A stretch of 64,000 nt of DNA from NCBI RefSeq assembly GCF_030815085.1, contig NZ_JAUSWG010000001.1, one strand, 5' to 3'. Origin of the DNA: Paraclostridium ghonii (GTDB lineage: Bacteria > Bacillota > Clostridia > Peptostreptococcales > Peptostreptococcaceae). The translations under genes were made by a program, and so were the position numbers. The notes under the pieces are model-generated. The model worked only from the letters and a program-made list of their open reading frames with translations. It had not been told where the DNA came from and made no database searches. Of the stretch, positions 26,227-35,064 are shown piece after piece. Positions within the stretch are counted from its first letter, which is position 1. Each line of letters begins with the position of its first letter.

Positions 26227-27153
26227 ATGAAAAGTATATTCATAATTGGTATAGTTATTGGGATTGTTTCTAGATTAATAACACTAAAAACAGATAGGAA
26301 GCAATATCCAACAGAGCCCAATATGTTAGTATCACAAATTGTATTAGCTATTATAGGATCTGCACTAGGAGCAATGCTAGTGCCTGCTTTAATTAAAAAG
26401 TCATACACATCTATCACATTTTTATCATTAGCAGCAAGTCAATTTAGACAAGTTAGACATAGCAAAAGACAATCTTTAACGGATATGGAAGAATCACTTT
26501 TAGTAAAAAGGGGTGCTGGATTTATAGAAGAAATATCCTTAACATATGAAGTTAGAAGTTATACATGTATACTTACAGCTTTAGCAACATCGTCAGTATA
26601 TCACTTATGTGAAACAGAACTTTATATAGGGGAATTTGGAAGTGTTTTTTTAGGAGCTTGTGCAGGTATAGGATTAGCACTTATATTTAAAAAATTTTTT
26701 GTAAGGGAAAGTATAGGTTCTATAGCTGAAGTTATTCCTGCAAAAATATCTTTTGATGGACCACTATTAAAGGTAAATGATGTTGTAATTTCTAATATAG
26801 GTTTAGAGTCTTCAAGACAAAGGTATCTAGAGTATGGACTAGCTGTAGAAATAATACCTAAAGATGATAATTATATAAATAGTGGGATAATACTAAATCA
26901 AGGTCAAAGACAAACTATAGCTAATATAGCATATTCTAGACTAGGAATTATGAGAACTCCTGATGAACCAGATTTTATACCACTTTTAAGAAGGAATCCA
27001 AAAAATGAAAGCTTAGTAATGCCATATATACCTATTGAAAAAGATATAAATAAGTTAATATCAGCAGTAAAAAGTACGCCTATTATTGAAAGTGCTAGAG
27101 GTAACAACTGGGCGTTAAAGAGATTTAATACAAAACAACAAAAAGGAGTGTAG
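26227..27153 (+). CDS. YIEGIA-family membrane protein (copy 2)
   Basis: A 308-aa paralogue of the preceding protein with the same plan: N-terminal spans, an LVKRGAGFIEEISLTYEVRSY linker, then FDGPLLKVNDVVISNIGLES and YLEYGLAVEIIPKD. Both copies end in a ValLys/IleLys-SerThrPro-Ile segment (VKSTPIIESARGNN). The copies are clearly diverged, so this is an old duplication rather than a recent one. Start ATG follows CAAGGGGTGAG. Confidence 0.85.
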   Translation: MKSIFIIGIVIGIVSRLITLKTDRKQYPTEPNMLVSQIVLAIIGSALGAMLVPALIKKSYTSITFLSLAASQFRQVRHSKRQSLTDMEESLLVKRGAGFIEEISLTYEVRSYTCILTALATSSVYHLCETELYIGEFGSVFLGACAGIGLALIFKKFFVRESIGSIAEVIPAKISFDGPLLKVNDVVISNIGLESSRQRYLEYGLAVEIIPKDDNYINSGIILNQGQRQTIANIAYSRLGIMRTPDEPDFIPLLRRNPKNESLVMPYIPIEKDINKLISAVKSTPIIESARGNNWALKRFNTKQQKGV

Positions 27154-27156
27154 AAT

Positions 27157-27348
27157 ATGAATATAGGTATAACTGATGCAACATTAGCGATTGTTACTAC
27201 AAATAAAGAAATGAAATCAGCTAATATTCCTGTTTTTTATGCAGAAGATGAAAAAGAACTCCAAGAAAGAGGATTAATAATATCTAAAACTATGGGAGGA
27301 ATGGTGCACGATGTGCTTCATGGAACTCTGATAATAGTAAGGCATTAA
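27157..27348 (+). CDS. Small capping partner of YIEGIA proteins
   Basis: A 63-aa protein (MNIGITDATLAIVTTNKE start, then VFYAEDEKELQERG and GGMVHDVLHGTLIIVRH). Proteins of this type follow YIEGIA genes and are annotated as capping complex subunits; direct functional data are not known to me. It starts 3 bp after the second YIEGIA gene and ends at a terminator, closing this operon. Confidence 0.75.
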   Translation: MNIGITDATLAIVTTNKEMKSANIPVFYAEDEKELQERGLIISKTMGGMVHDVLHGTLIIVRH

Positions 27349-27372
27349 AGGTACCTTTAAAGGTACCTTTTT
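27347..27372 (+). terminator. Terminator after the YIEGIA operon
   Basis: AAAGGTACC and GGTACCTTT form a 9-bp stem around a 6-nt loop, followed by T residues. Because AAAGGTACCTTT is itself palindromic, the site also looks like two direct repeats. Confidence 0.85.
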
Positions 27373-27440
27373 ATTGACTATTTTAAAGTAAACATGGTAA
27401 TATAATGTGATGTACTTATAAAGGAAAAGTGGTGAAATTT

Positions 27441-28769
27441 ATGGAAGTCAATGTAAAAAATACAAATAATATAATCAGCAAAGTATATAAAGATAGCATC
27501 GCTTGGGAACTAGGCATAGAAGTTGGAGACTTACTAATTTCTATAAATGATCAACTTATACATGATATAATAGAATATAGATTCTTAATAAGTGATGAAT
27601 ACTTAGAAGTAGAAATAAAAAAGAAAAATAATGAAATATATGTATATGAAATAGAAAAAGATTATGATGAAGATTTAGGAATTGAATTTACAAATCCTAT
27701 AATAGACAAAGCTAAAAGTTGTAGAAATAAATGTGTATTTTGCTTTATAGATCAATTGCCAAAAGGTATGAGAGAGACGCTTTATTTCAAAGATGATGAT
27801 TCAAGACTGTCGTTTTTACAAGGAAACTTTGTAACTCTTACAAATATGAGTGAAGAAGATATAAACAACATAATTAAATATAGAATAAGTCCTATAAATA
27901 TATCTGTTCATACTACAAATCCAGAACTTAGACAAAAAATGATTAAAAATAAGTTTGCTGGTAAGTTATACGAAATAATGAAGAGATTAGCTGATGCGCA
28001 GATACAGATGAACTGTCAGATTGTTTTATGCCCAGGGTATAATGATAAAGAAGAGCTAGAAAGAACTGTGTCTGATTTAACAAAATTATATCCATATGTA
28101 AATAGTGCCGCTGCAGTTCCAGTAGGAATAACTAAGCATAGAGATCATTTACCAAATTTAGAAATATTCAATGAACAAACATCTGGAGAAACTATAGAAC
28201 TAGTTCATAAATTACAAGAAAAATATTTAAAGCAATTAGGAACTAGATTTATATTTTTATCTGATGAGTTTTATATAATGGCAAATAAAAAATTACTAGA
28301 TTATGATGAATATGAAGGATTTATACAGTTTGAAAATGGAGTGGGTATGATAAGTAAACTAGAAAGAGAAATAAAAGATTACCTAGAAACTATTTCAAAT
28401 GAAAAAATTAACTCTAAAAAGAAAATATCTATTGCTACAGGACATTCTGCATACGAATTTATAAAAGATATATCAAGTTGTATAATGAAAAAGTGCCCAG
28501 GAGTAGAAATAGAAGTTTATAAGATAATAAATAATTTCTTCGGAGAAACTATAACTGTATCTGGGCTTATAACAGCTACAGATATAATAGGGCAGTTAAA
28601 AGATAAGGATTTAGGACAAACTTTATATATACCAAGAAGTATGTTAAAAGCAGATGAAGAAATATTTTTAGACAATATTACATTAGCAGAATTACAAAAA
28701 ATTATGAAGATGGAAGTTGTGCCTTGCTTAAATGAAGGTAAAGACTTTATTGATAAGATTTTGAAATAG
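27441..28769 (+). CDS. DUF512 radical-SAM-like protein with an N-terminal PDZ-like domain
   Basis: A 442-aa cytosolic protein. Residues 1-65 look like a PDZ domain (AWELGIEVGDLLISINDQLI). Then comes a cysteine cluster KSCRNKCVFCFIDQLPKG that suits a 4Fe-4S site, followed by a TIM-barrel-like region (SPINISVHTTNPELR) and the C-terminal DUF512 part. The family lies next to der in many clostridia and its reaction is unknown. ATG 27441 has GGTGA 5 nt upstream; GTG 27429 is possible but would place the ribosome site within the gene. Confidence 0.85.
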   Translation: MEVNVKNTNNIISKVYKDSIAWELGIEVGDLLISINDQLIHDIIEYRFLISDEYLEVEIKKKNNEIYVYEIEKDYDEDLGIEFTNPIIDKAKSCRNKCVFCFIDQLPKGMRETLYFKDDDSRLSFLQGNFVTLTNMSEEDINNIIKYRISPINISVHTTNPELRQKMIKNKFAGKLYEIMKRLADAQIQMNCQIVLCPGYNDKEELERTVSDLTKLYPYVNSAAAVPVGITKHRDHLPNLEIFNEQTSGETIELVHKLQEKYLKQLGTRFIFLSDEFYIMANKKLLDYDEYEGFIQFENGVGMISKLEREIKDYLETISNEKINSKKKISIATGHSAYEFIKDISSCIMKKCPGVEIEVYKIINNFFGETITVSGLITATDIIGQLKDKDLGQTLYIPRSMLKADEEIFLDNITLAELQKIMKMEVVPCLNEGKDFIDKILK

Positions 28770-28783
28770 AAAGGGAGGTTATT

Positions 28784-30106
28784 ATGAACGATAATAGACC
28801 AGTAGTTGCAGTAGTTGGAAGACCTAATGTTGGGAAATCAACTTTATTTAATAAGTTAGCAGGAAAAAGAATTTCAATAGTTGAGGATACTCCAGGAGTA
28901 ACGAGAGATAGAATTTTTACAGAAGTAGAATGGTTAAATAAATATTTTACACTTGTAGACACTGGAGGTATAGAACCTAATAGCGATGATATAATACTAT
29001 CTCAAATGAGAAATCAGGCTATGCTTGCTATGGATATGGCTCACGTTATAATGTTTGTTGTTGATGGTAAAGCAGGTCTTACAGCAGCAGATAAAGAAGT
29101 AGCACAAATGCTTAGAAAAACTAAGACACCTGTAATATTAGTAGTAAATAAAATAGATAGTCAAAGTCAATTTGATAATGTATATGATTTTTATGAATTA
29201 GGATTAGGAGTACCATTTGGAATATCTAGTGCAAATAGTATGGGTCTTGGAGACTTACTTGATGAAGTAGTAGCTAATTTCCCAGAAGGATTAGACACAG
29301 AGTATGACGAAGATATAATAAGAGTTGCTATAACAGGTAAGCCTAATGCAGGGAAATCCTCTATATTAAACAATATGCTAGGAGAAGAAAGAGTTATAGT
29401 AAGTCCTATAGCAGGAACCACTAGAGATGCTATAGATACTTATTTAGAAAAAGGAGATAATAAGTTCCTTTTAATAGATACCGCAGGACTTAGAAGAAAA
29501 AGTAAGATATATGAAAATGTAGAAAAATACAGTGTAATAAGAGCTATGAGTGCTGTTGATAGAGCTGATGTAGTACTTATTGTAATTGATGCAGAACAAG
29601 GTGTAACAGAGCAAGATACAAAGGTAGCAGGTATTGCCCATGATGAAGGGAAAGCTTGTTTATTTGTAATAAATAAATGGGATCTAATAGAAAAAAATGA
29701 TAAAACTATGAGTTTATATACGAAAAATATAAGAGAAAAATTCCCGTTTATGGCTTATGCGCCAATAGTATTCGTATCTGCAAAAACAAATCAAAGAATG
29801 AATAAAATATTAGAAACAGTAACTTATATAGCTGAAGAACATGCTAAGAGAGTTCCAACATCAACATTAAATGATGTAATAGGTGAAGCAGTGCTTCTTA
29901 ACCAACCGCCTTCTGATAAAGGTAAGAGACTTAAGATATACTATGGATCTCAAACAGGAACACAACCACCTAAGTTTACATTATTTATAAATGATAAACA
30001 ACTTACTCACTTCTCATATCAAAGATATCTTGAAAATAAGATAAGAGAGAACTTTGGATTTGAGGGTACACCTGTATGGTTTGACTATAGAGAGAAAAGA
30101 AAATAG
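28784..30106 (+). CDS. der: Ribosome assembly GTPase Der (EngA)
   Basis: Essential GTPase for 50S subunit assembly. The 440 aa hold two GTPase domains in tandem: GRPNVGKST near 12 with DTPGVTRD, DTGG and NKID, and GKPNAGKSS near 186 with GTTRD, DTAG and NKWD. A KH-like C-terminal domain ends in EGTPVWFDYREKRK. Everything needed for two intact G domains is present. It lies 14 bp after the DUF512 gene, with plsY 17 bp beyond. Confidence 0.98.
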   Translation: MNDNRPVVAVVGRPNVGKSTLFNKLAGKRISIVEDTPGVTRDRIFTEVEWLNKYFTLVDTGGIEPNSDDIILSQMRNQAMLAMDMAHVIMFVVDGKAGLTAADKEVAQMLRKTKTPVILVVNKIDSQSQFDNVYDFYELGLGVPFGISSANSMGLGDLLDEVVANFPEGLDTEYDEDIIRVAITGKPNAGKSSILNNMLGEERVIVSPIAGTTRDAIDTYLEKGDNKFLLIDTAGLRRKSKIYENVEKYSVIRAMSAVDRADVVLIVIDAEQGVTEQDTKVAGIAHDEGKACLFVINKWDLIEKNDKTMSLYTKNIREKFPFMAYAPIVFVSAKTNQRMNKILETVTYIAEEHAKRVPTSTLNDVIGEAVLLNQPPSDKGKRLKIYYGSQTGTQPPKFTLFINDKQLTHFSYQRYLENKIRENFGFEGTPVWFDYREKRK

Positions 30107-30123
30107 GTATTAGGGGGGAAGAA

Positions 30124-30729
30124 ATGATTAATTACCTAATTATTATTTTAATAGCGTACTTTATAGGAAGTATATCCACATCATATATAATAGCTAAAAA
30201 AATGATGGGAGTAGACATAAGAACTCAAGGTTCAGGAAATGCAGGATCGACAAATGTACTTAGAACATTAGGTAAAAAAGCTGGAATAATGACATTTGTA
30301 GGAGATTTGTTAAAAGGTGTAATAGCAGTATTAATAGCAAAATTGATAGCTACTATAGCTCATATAGATATGATAAATGCTTCGTATGTAGCTGTTATAT
30401 TTGTAGTAATAGGGCATAACTGGCCTATATTTATAGGATTTAGAGGAGGTAAAGGAGTAGCTACATCTTTAGGAGCTATGATAGCTGTAAATCCTATAAT
30501 AGCATTAAGTTGTTTTGCCTTTTTTATACTGATTGTATATGCGACAAAATATGTTTCTCTAGGATCTGTAGTTGGCATATCCACATCTCCTATAATAATG
30601 CTTTTTATAGGAAATTATAAAGGATTAGTGGTTACTTTATTTTTATCAGCATTAGCAATATTTAAACATAGAGAAAATATAAAGAGATTATTAAATGGAA
30701 CAGAAAGAAAACTAGGAGAAAAAAAATAA
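30124..30729 (+). CDS. plsY: Glycerol-3-phosphate acyltransferase (acyl-phosphate dependent)
   Basis: Membrane enzyme that acylates glycerol-3-phosphate with acyl phosphate, the first step of phospholipid synthesis. The 201-aa protein has about five spans and the three PlsY motifs: GSGNAGSTNVLRTLG near 37, GHNWPIFIGFRGGKGVAT near 98, and a late KHRENIKRLLNGTE. gpsA, which makes glycerol-3-phosphate, is the next gene 29 bp away. Confidence 0.96.
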   Translation: MINYLIIILIAYFIGSISTSYIIAKKMMGVDIRTQGSGNAGSTNVLRTLGKKAGIMTFVGDLLKGVIAVLIAKLIATIAHIDMINASYVAVIFVVIGHNWPIFIGFRGGKGVATSLGAMIAVNPIIALSCFAFFILIVYATKYVSLGSVVGISTSPIIMLFIGNYKGLVVTLFLSALAIFKHRENIKRLLNGTERKLGEKK

Positions 30730-30758
30730 TACTTTAAGTATATTTAGGTGGTGTTTAT

Positions 30759-31772
30759 ATGGAAAAAATTTGTGTATTAGGAGCTGGAAGTTGGGGAACA
30801 GCATTAGCTCTAGTAGTAGCAAAAAAAGGATACGATGTATCTATATGGACTTTAAATGAAGATCAATGCAATAGAATAAATGAAACTAGAGAAAATAGAG
30901 ACTATCTTCCAGATGTAAACATACCCACAAATATTAAAGTTACAACCAATATAGAAGAATCAGTAATAGGTAGTTCGATGATAGTTTTAGCTGTTCCTTC
31001 GCAAGCTATAAGAAGCATTTGTAAGCAAATTAAACCGTTTGTAAAAAACAATCAAATATTAATTGATGTTGCAAAAGGTTTGGAAAAAGGAAGCGGATTA
31101 AGGCTATCAGAAGTATGTGAACAAGAAATTCCAGAGTGTGAATATGTTGTTCTTTCTGGTCCATCTCATGCAGAAGAAGTTTCAAGAGATATACCTACAA
31201 CTGTAGTTGTAGCATCAGAAAACTTAAGAACTGCTGAAAAAGTTCAAGATACATTCATGAGTCCTAAATTTAGAGTATATACAAATCCAGATGTAGTTGG
31301 AGTTGAATTAGGTGGAGCGTTGAAAAATATAATTGCATTTGGAGCAGGTATATGTGATGGATTAGGTTATGGGGATAATGCTAAAGCAGCTCTTATGACT
31401 AGAGGTATAAGAGAAATAAGCAGATTAGGAGTTGCTATGGGAGCTAAAATACCTACTTTTTCTGGATTATCAGGAATAGGCGATTTAATTGTTACATGTA
31501 CAAGTATGCATAGTAGAAATAGAAGAGCAGGTATACTTATAGGGCAAGGAAAAAGCTTAGAAGAAACTTTAAAAGAAGTTAAAATGGTAGTAGAAGGAAT
31601 AACAGCAACTGAAGTTGCGTATGAGGTATCTAAAAACTTAAATATAGAAATGCCTATAACTAATGCTATTTACTCAGTTCTTCACAATGGATCTAACCCA
31701 GATAAAGTTGTAGATGAGTTAATGATGAGAAATAAAACTCATGAAGTTGAAGAGGTAGTAAAAGAAAACTAG
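30759..31772 (+). CDS. gpsA: NAD(P)-dependent glycerol-3-phosphate dehydrogenase
   Basis: Reduces dihydroxyacetone phosphate to sn-glycerol-3-phosphate for phospholipid synthesis. The 337-aa protein begins with the dinucleotide-binding loop GAGSWGTALA at 7-16. It continues with LSGPSHAEEV near 131, the catalytic-lysine region LGGALKNIIAFGAG near 186, and GIGDLIVTC near 250. Sequence and length are typical. With plsY it forms a two-step phospholipid unit. A terminator overlaps its end. Confidence 0.97.
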   Translation: MEKICVLGAGSWGTALALVVAKKGYDVSIWTLNEDQCNRINETRENRDYLPDVNIPTNIKVTTNIEESVIGSSMIVLAVPSQAIRSICKQIKPFVKNNQILIDVAKGLEKGSGLRLSEVCEQEIPECEYVVLSGPSHAEEVSRDIPTTVVVASENLRTAEKVQDTFMSPKFRVYTNPDVVGVELGGALKNIIAFGAGICDGLGYGDNAKAALMTRGIREISRLGVAMGAKIPTFSGLSGIGDLIVTCTSMHSRNRRAGILIGQGKSLEETLKEVKMVVEGITATEVAYEVSKNLNIEMPITNAIYSVLHNGSNPDKVVDELMMRNKTHEVEEVVKEN

Positions 31773-31794
31773 ATTTTAAATCTAGTTTTTTTTT
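31765..31794 (+). terminator. Terminator after gpsA
   Basis: A 12-bp stem (AAAACTAGATTT / AAATCTAGTTTT) with a single-base loop, followed by a run of T. It includes the gpsA stop codon. Confidence 0.85.
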
Positions 31795-31810
31795 ATTTTT
31801 GTAATATTAA

Positions 31811-31852
31811 CCTGCATATTAAAATATACTTTATTAAGAATTTGTATGCAGG
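31811..31852 (+). promoter_or_regulatory. Inverted repeat overlapping the spoIVA ribosome site
   Basis: CCTGCATA (31811-31818) is the exact complement of TATGCAGG (31845-31852), whose last bases are part of the GCAGGAGGG ribosome site of spoIVA. A folded leader would partly hide the site. TGCATATT inside the left part also matches 7 of 8 bases of the sigma-E -35 consensus, but I found no matching -10 at the right distance. Confidence 0.45.
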
Positions 31853-31862
31853 AGGGTTATAG

Positions 31863-33335
31863 ATGAATAATATATATGAGGACATAGCAAGAAGAACTCA
31901 AGGGGATATATATGTAGGTGTAGTTGGTCCTGTTAGAACAGGAAAATCTACATTTATAAGAAAATTCATGGAATTATTAGTATTACCTAATATAGAAAAT
32001 GAATTTAAAAGAGAAAGAACACAAGATGAAATACCTCAAAGTGGTTCAGGGAAAACTATTATGACTGTTGAACCAAAATTCGTTCCAGCTGATGGGGTAG
32101 AAATAAAGATTAAAGAAAATGTTTCGATGAAAGTTAGAATGGTTGATTGCGTTGGGTACATAGTTGATGGAGTTTTAGGTCATGAAGAGGATGGTAAACA
32201 AAGATTAGTTTCTACACCATGGTCTAATGAAGCTATGACCTTTGAAAAGGCAGCAGAAATAGGTACTAAGAAGGTTATAAGAGATCACTCAACAATAGGT
32301 ATAGTGATGACTACAGATGGAAGCATTACTGAAATAGATAGAAAGTCATATTCAATACCTGAAGAAAGGGTAATAAATGAATTGAAAGAACTTAAAAAAC
32401 CATTTGTAATAGTATTAAATACATTAGATCCATATGCTGAGTCAACTTTAGAATTAAAAAGAGAATTAGAAGAAAAATATGATAAGCCTGTAATACCATT
32501 AAATGTTCTAGCTATGGATGAAGAAGATATAGAAGAAGTTATGGAAAATGTATTATATGATTTCCCTATAAATGAAATAAATATAAACTTCCCTAAATGG
32601 ATAGAAGGTTTGGAAAAAAATCATTGGATAAAAAATAATATAATATGTGCAATAAAAGATAGTATAGACGAAGTTGGAGTTATAAGAGATGTAAACACTG
32701 TAATAGATGGATTTGAAAACCTAGATTTCTTAGATGAAACTCAGGTTGACAATGTAGAATTAGGAGAAGGAATAATAAGTATAAATTTAGGAACTAAAAA
32801 AGATTTATTCTACAATGTTTTAGAAGAAAAGAGTGGGTTTAAAATAGATGGAGAATATGAATTGTTAAATTTAGTAACTAGATTGTCTAAAGTTAACACA
32901 GAATATGAAAAGGTTGAGGAAGCATTAAATGATGTAAGAGAAAAAGGTTATGGATTAGTAGCACCTACCATAGATGAACTTACTTTAGATGTTCCAGAAA
33001 TAGTTAAACAAGGTAAGCAATATGGAGTTAGATTAAGAGCAAAAGCAGGATCTATCCATATGATTAAAGCTGATATATCAACTGAAATTTCTCCAGGTGT
33101 AGGAACAGAGCAACAAGGTAAAGAAATGTTAGAGAGTTTACTTAAAGGATTTGAAGAGAATCCAAATGAAATATGGGAATACAATATGTTTGGTAAATCA
33201 TTACACGATTTAGTAAAAGACCAATTACAAAGTAAACTATATATGATGCCAGATGATGTAAGAGTTAAGATACAAAAAACTTTACAAAAAATAATAAATG
33301 ATGGTTGTTCAAATATAATAACTATTATCTTATAA
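31863..33335 (+). CDS. spoIVA: Spore coat assembly ATPase SpoIVA
   Basis: Mother-cell ATPase that polymerises on the forespore surface and forms the base layer of the coat. The 490-aa protein has the Walker A motif GPVRTGKST at 22-30, a region QSGSGKTIMTVEPKFVPADG that follows, and VDCVGYIVDGVLGHEE with the Walker B-like segment. The last 100 residues include the membrane-targeting amphipathic end (IQKTLQKIINDG). Length matches the family. Normally under sigma-E, the product of a gene in this window. Confidence 0.97.
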   Translation: MNNIYEDIARRTQGDIYVGVVGPVRTGKSTFIRKFMELLVLPNIENEFKRERTQDEIPQSGSGKTIMTVEPKFVPADGVEIKIKENVSMKVRMVDCVGYIVDGVLGHEEDGKQRLVSTPWSNEAMTFEKAAEIGTKKVIRDHSTIGIVMTTDGSITEIDRKSYSIPEERVINELKELKKPFVIVLNTLDPYAESTLELKRELEEKYDKPVIPLNVLAMDEEDIEEVMENVLYDFPINEININFPKWIEGLEKNHWIKNNIICAIKDSIDEVGVIRDVNTVIDGFENLDFLDETQVDNVELGEGIISINLGTKKDLFYNVLEEKSGFKIDGEYELLNLVTRLSKVNTEYEKVEEALNDVREKGYGLVAPTIDELTLDVPEIVKQGKQYGVRLRAKAGSIHMIKADISTEISPGVGTEQQGKEMLESLLKGFEENPNEIWEYNMFGKSLHDLVKDQLQSKLYMMPDDVRVKIQKTLQKIINDGCSNIITIIL

Positions 33336-33339
33336 ATTG

Positions 33340-33369
33340 AAAGGTACATACGTATGTATGTACCTTTTA
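33340..33369 (+). terminator. Terminator after spoIVA
   Basis: AAAGGTACATAC and GTATGTACCTTT form a 12-bp perfect stem with a 4-nt loop, followed by a short T tract. Confidence 0.8.
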
Positions 33370-33399
33370 ATTTTTTGCAAAAAATTATTATGCAAAGAC

Positions 33400-33428
33400 T
33401 TGACCAAAGTATATAAATATATTATCAT
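33400..33428 (+). promoter_or_regulatory. Sigma-A promoter for the alanine-type symporter
   Basis: TTGACC (33400-33405) and TATCAT (33423-33428) are 17 bp apart, 40 bp upstream of the start codon and after the spoIVA terminator. Confidence 0.7.
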
Positions 33429-33468
33429 AATTTTAAGAATTATCTGAAAAATGAAAGGAGATGACGGA

Positions 33469-34944
33469 ATGGAATTTATAGTTTTTAAATTGAATGAGAT
33501 AATATGGAGCTCATGGTTGGTTGGGCTATGTTTGGTAGCAGGGTTATACTTTTCATTTAGAACAAGATTTTCTCAAATTAGAAATATTAAAGAAATGGGA
33601 GTGTTATTATTTAAAGGAGAGACATCAGATCAAGGTATATCATCGTTTCAAGCTTTATGTACATCCTTAGCGGGTCGTATCGGGACTGGAAATATAGCTG
33701 GGGTTGCAACGGCAATAGCTTTAGGAGGACCTGGAGCTATATTTTGGATGTGGGCTATAGCTTTTCTTGGAGCTGGATCTGCATTTGCAGAATCAACACT
33801 ATCTCAAGTTTATAAAGAAGAATATGAAGGGCAATATAGAGGAGGCCCTGCTTATTATATAGAAAAAGGGTTGGGGATGAAATGGTATGGTATATTGTTT
33901 GCAATAGTTACGCTTATTGCAATGGGGTTATTTTTACCAGGAGTACAATCAAACTCAATTGCTAGTGGAATAAATAATGCATTTGGAGTATCAAAAAATT
34001 TAATAGCTTTAATATTAATGGCTGCACTTGGACTTATAATTTTTGGAGGGATAAAAAGAATTAGTTCGGCTGCTGAAAAAATAGTTCCTTTTATGGGATT
34101 GGTATATATACTTATGGCTCTAATTATAATAATTGTAAATATACATCAAGTTCCTATGATAATTACAACTATATTTAAATCTGCATTTGGGTTTGAACAA
34201 GCTTTTGCAGGTATATTAGGATCAACCATAGCCATAGGGGTTAAAAGAGGTGTTTATTCAAATGAAGCAGGTCAAGGAACCGGGCCTCATGCATCAGCTG
34301 CAGCAGAGGTAAATCATCCTGCTAAGCAAGGTCTTGTTCAAGCATTTTCTGTATATATAGATACACTATTTGTTTGCTCAGCTACAGCATTTATGATACT
34401 TATAACAGGAATGTACAATGTGGAAAATGGTGTAGGCGGATATTTAATTGAAAATCTTCCAGGGGTTGAAATAGGACCTATGTATACTCAAGCAGCAGTA
34501 GATAAGTTTTTACCTGGATTTGGGTCTGCATTTGTAGCGATAGCTTTACTATTCTTTGCATTTACAACTATAATGGCATATTACTATATAGCAGAAGTGA
34601 ATTTAGTTTATTTAAATAAGAAAATATTTAGTAAACACAGGGGAAATGGAGAAAAAATAGTTATAAATATATTAAGAGTATTTATGTTATTTTCAGTAGG
34701 AAATGGTTGTATGAAAACAGCTAGTCTTGCATGGTCATTAGGGGACATAGGTGTTGGAGCTATGGCGTGGTTAAATATAATAGCAATATTGCTTTTAAGT
34801 AATACTGCTATAAAATGTTTAAAAGACTATGAACATCAGAAAAAAATTGGAATACCTAGAAGTGACATGATATTTGATCCAATAAAATTAGGGATAAAAA
34901 ATGCTGATTTTTGGATAGATAAAAAAATTGAAAATACAAAGTAG
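33469..34944 (+). CDS. Sodium:alanine/glycine symporter (AGCS family)
   Basis: A 491-aa transporter with about eleven membrane spans. The AGCS signature is present near 80 (GRIGTGNIAGVATAIALGGP), followed by ESTLSQVYKEE and the conserved KRGVYSNEAGQGTGPHASAAA block near 265. It imports small neutral amino acids with sodium; the exact substrate (alanine, glycine or D-alanine) cannot be told. ATG 33469 has AAAGGAGATGA at 8 nt; an in-frame ATG at 33451 lies upstream of that site. It has its own promoter and terminator, so it is a single-gene unit. Confidence 0.9.
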   Translation: MEFIVFKLNEIIWSSWLVGLCLVAGLYFSFRTRFSQIRNIKEMGVLLFKGETSDQGISSFQALCTSLAGRIGTGNIAGVATAIALGGPGAIFWMWAIAFLGAGSAFAESTLSQVYKEEYEGQYRGGPAYYIEKGLGMKWYGILFAIVTLIAMGLFLPGVQSNSIASGINNAFGVSKNLIALILMAALGLIIFGGIKRISSAAEKIVPFMGLVYILMALIIIIVNIHQVPMIITTIFKSAFGFEQAFAGILGSTIAIGVKRGVYSNEAGQGTGPHASAAAEVNHPAKQGLVQAFSVYIDTLFVCSATAFMILITGMYNVENGVGGYLIENLPGVEIGPMYTQAAVDKFLPGFGSAFVAIALLFFAFTTIMAYYYIAEVNLVYLNKKIFSKHRGNGEKIVINILRVFMLFSVGNGCMKTASLAWSLGDIGVGAMAWLNIIAILLLSNTAIKCLKDYEHQKKIGIPRSDMIFDPIKLGIKNADFWIDKKIENTK

Positions 34945-34951
34945 AAAATAT

Positions 34952-34980
34952 AAAAGGAGTTACTTTATGTAGCTCCTTTT
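34952..34980 (+). terminator. Terminator after the symporter
   Basis: AAAAGGAGTTAC and GTAGCTCCTTTT pair over 12 positions with one wobble and a 5-nt loop. A short copy of AAGGAGTTAC recurs at about 35003 without a partner. Confidence 0.75.
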
Positions 34981-35064
34981 AAGTTAATAAAAATAGTAAG
35001 AAGGAGTTACATTTATATTGAAGAAATAAATATAATATTATACTTATTTTTAGGGGGATATATA

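Noticed and set aside
27347..27372. Direct repeat AAAGGTACCTTT, possible CRISPR-like or repeat unit
   Set aside because: It is only two abutting palindromic copies that form an ordinary terminator.
27374..27406. TTGACT and TATAAT before the DUF512 gene as a sigma-A promoter
   Set aside because: The spacer is 21 bp with no regulator site, too long for a normal sigma-A promoter.
32948..33349. 133-codon minus-strand frame over the end of spoIVA
   Set aside because: Composition follows the spoIVA codons in reverse; no ribosome site and it overlaps the terminator.
35001..35050. Short second AAGGAGTTAC with TTG AAG AAA TAA, as a mini-ORF upstream of the HlyD-like gene
   Set aside because: Three codons only; may be a duplicated leader but cannot be supported as a gene.
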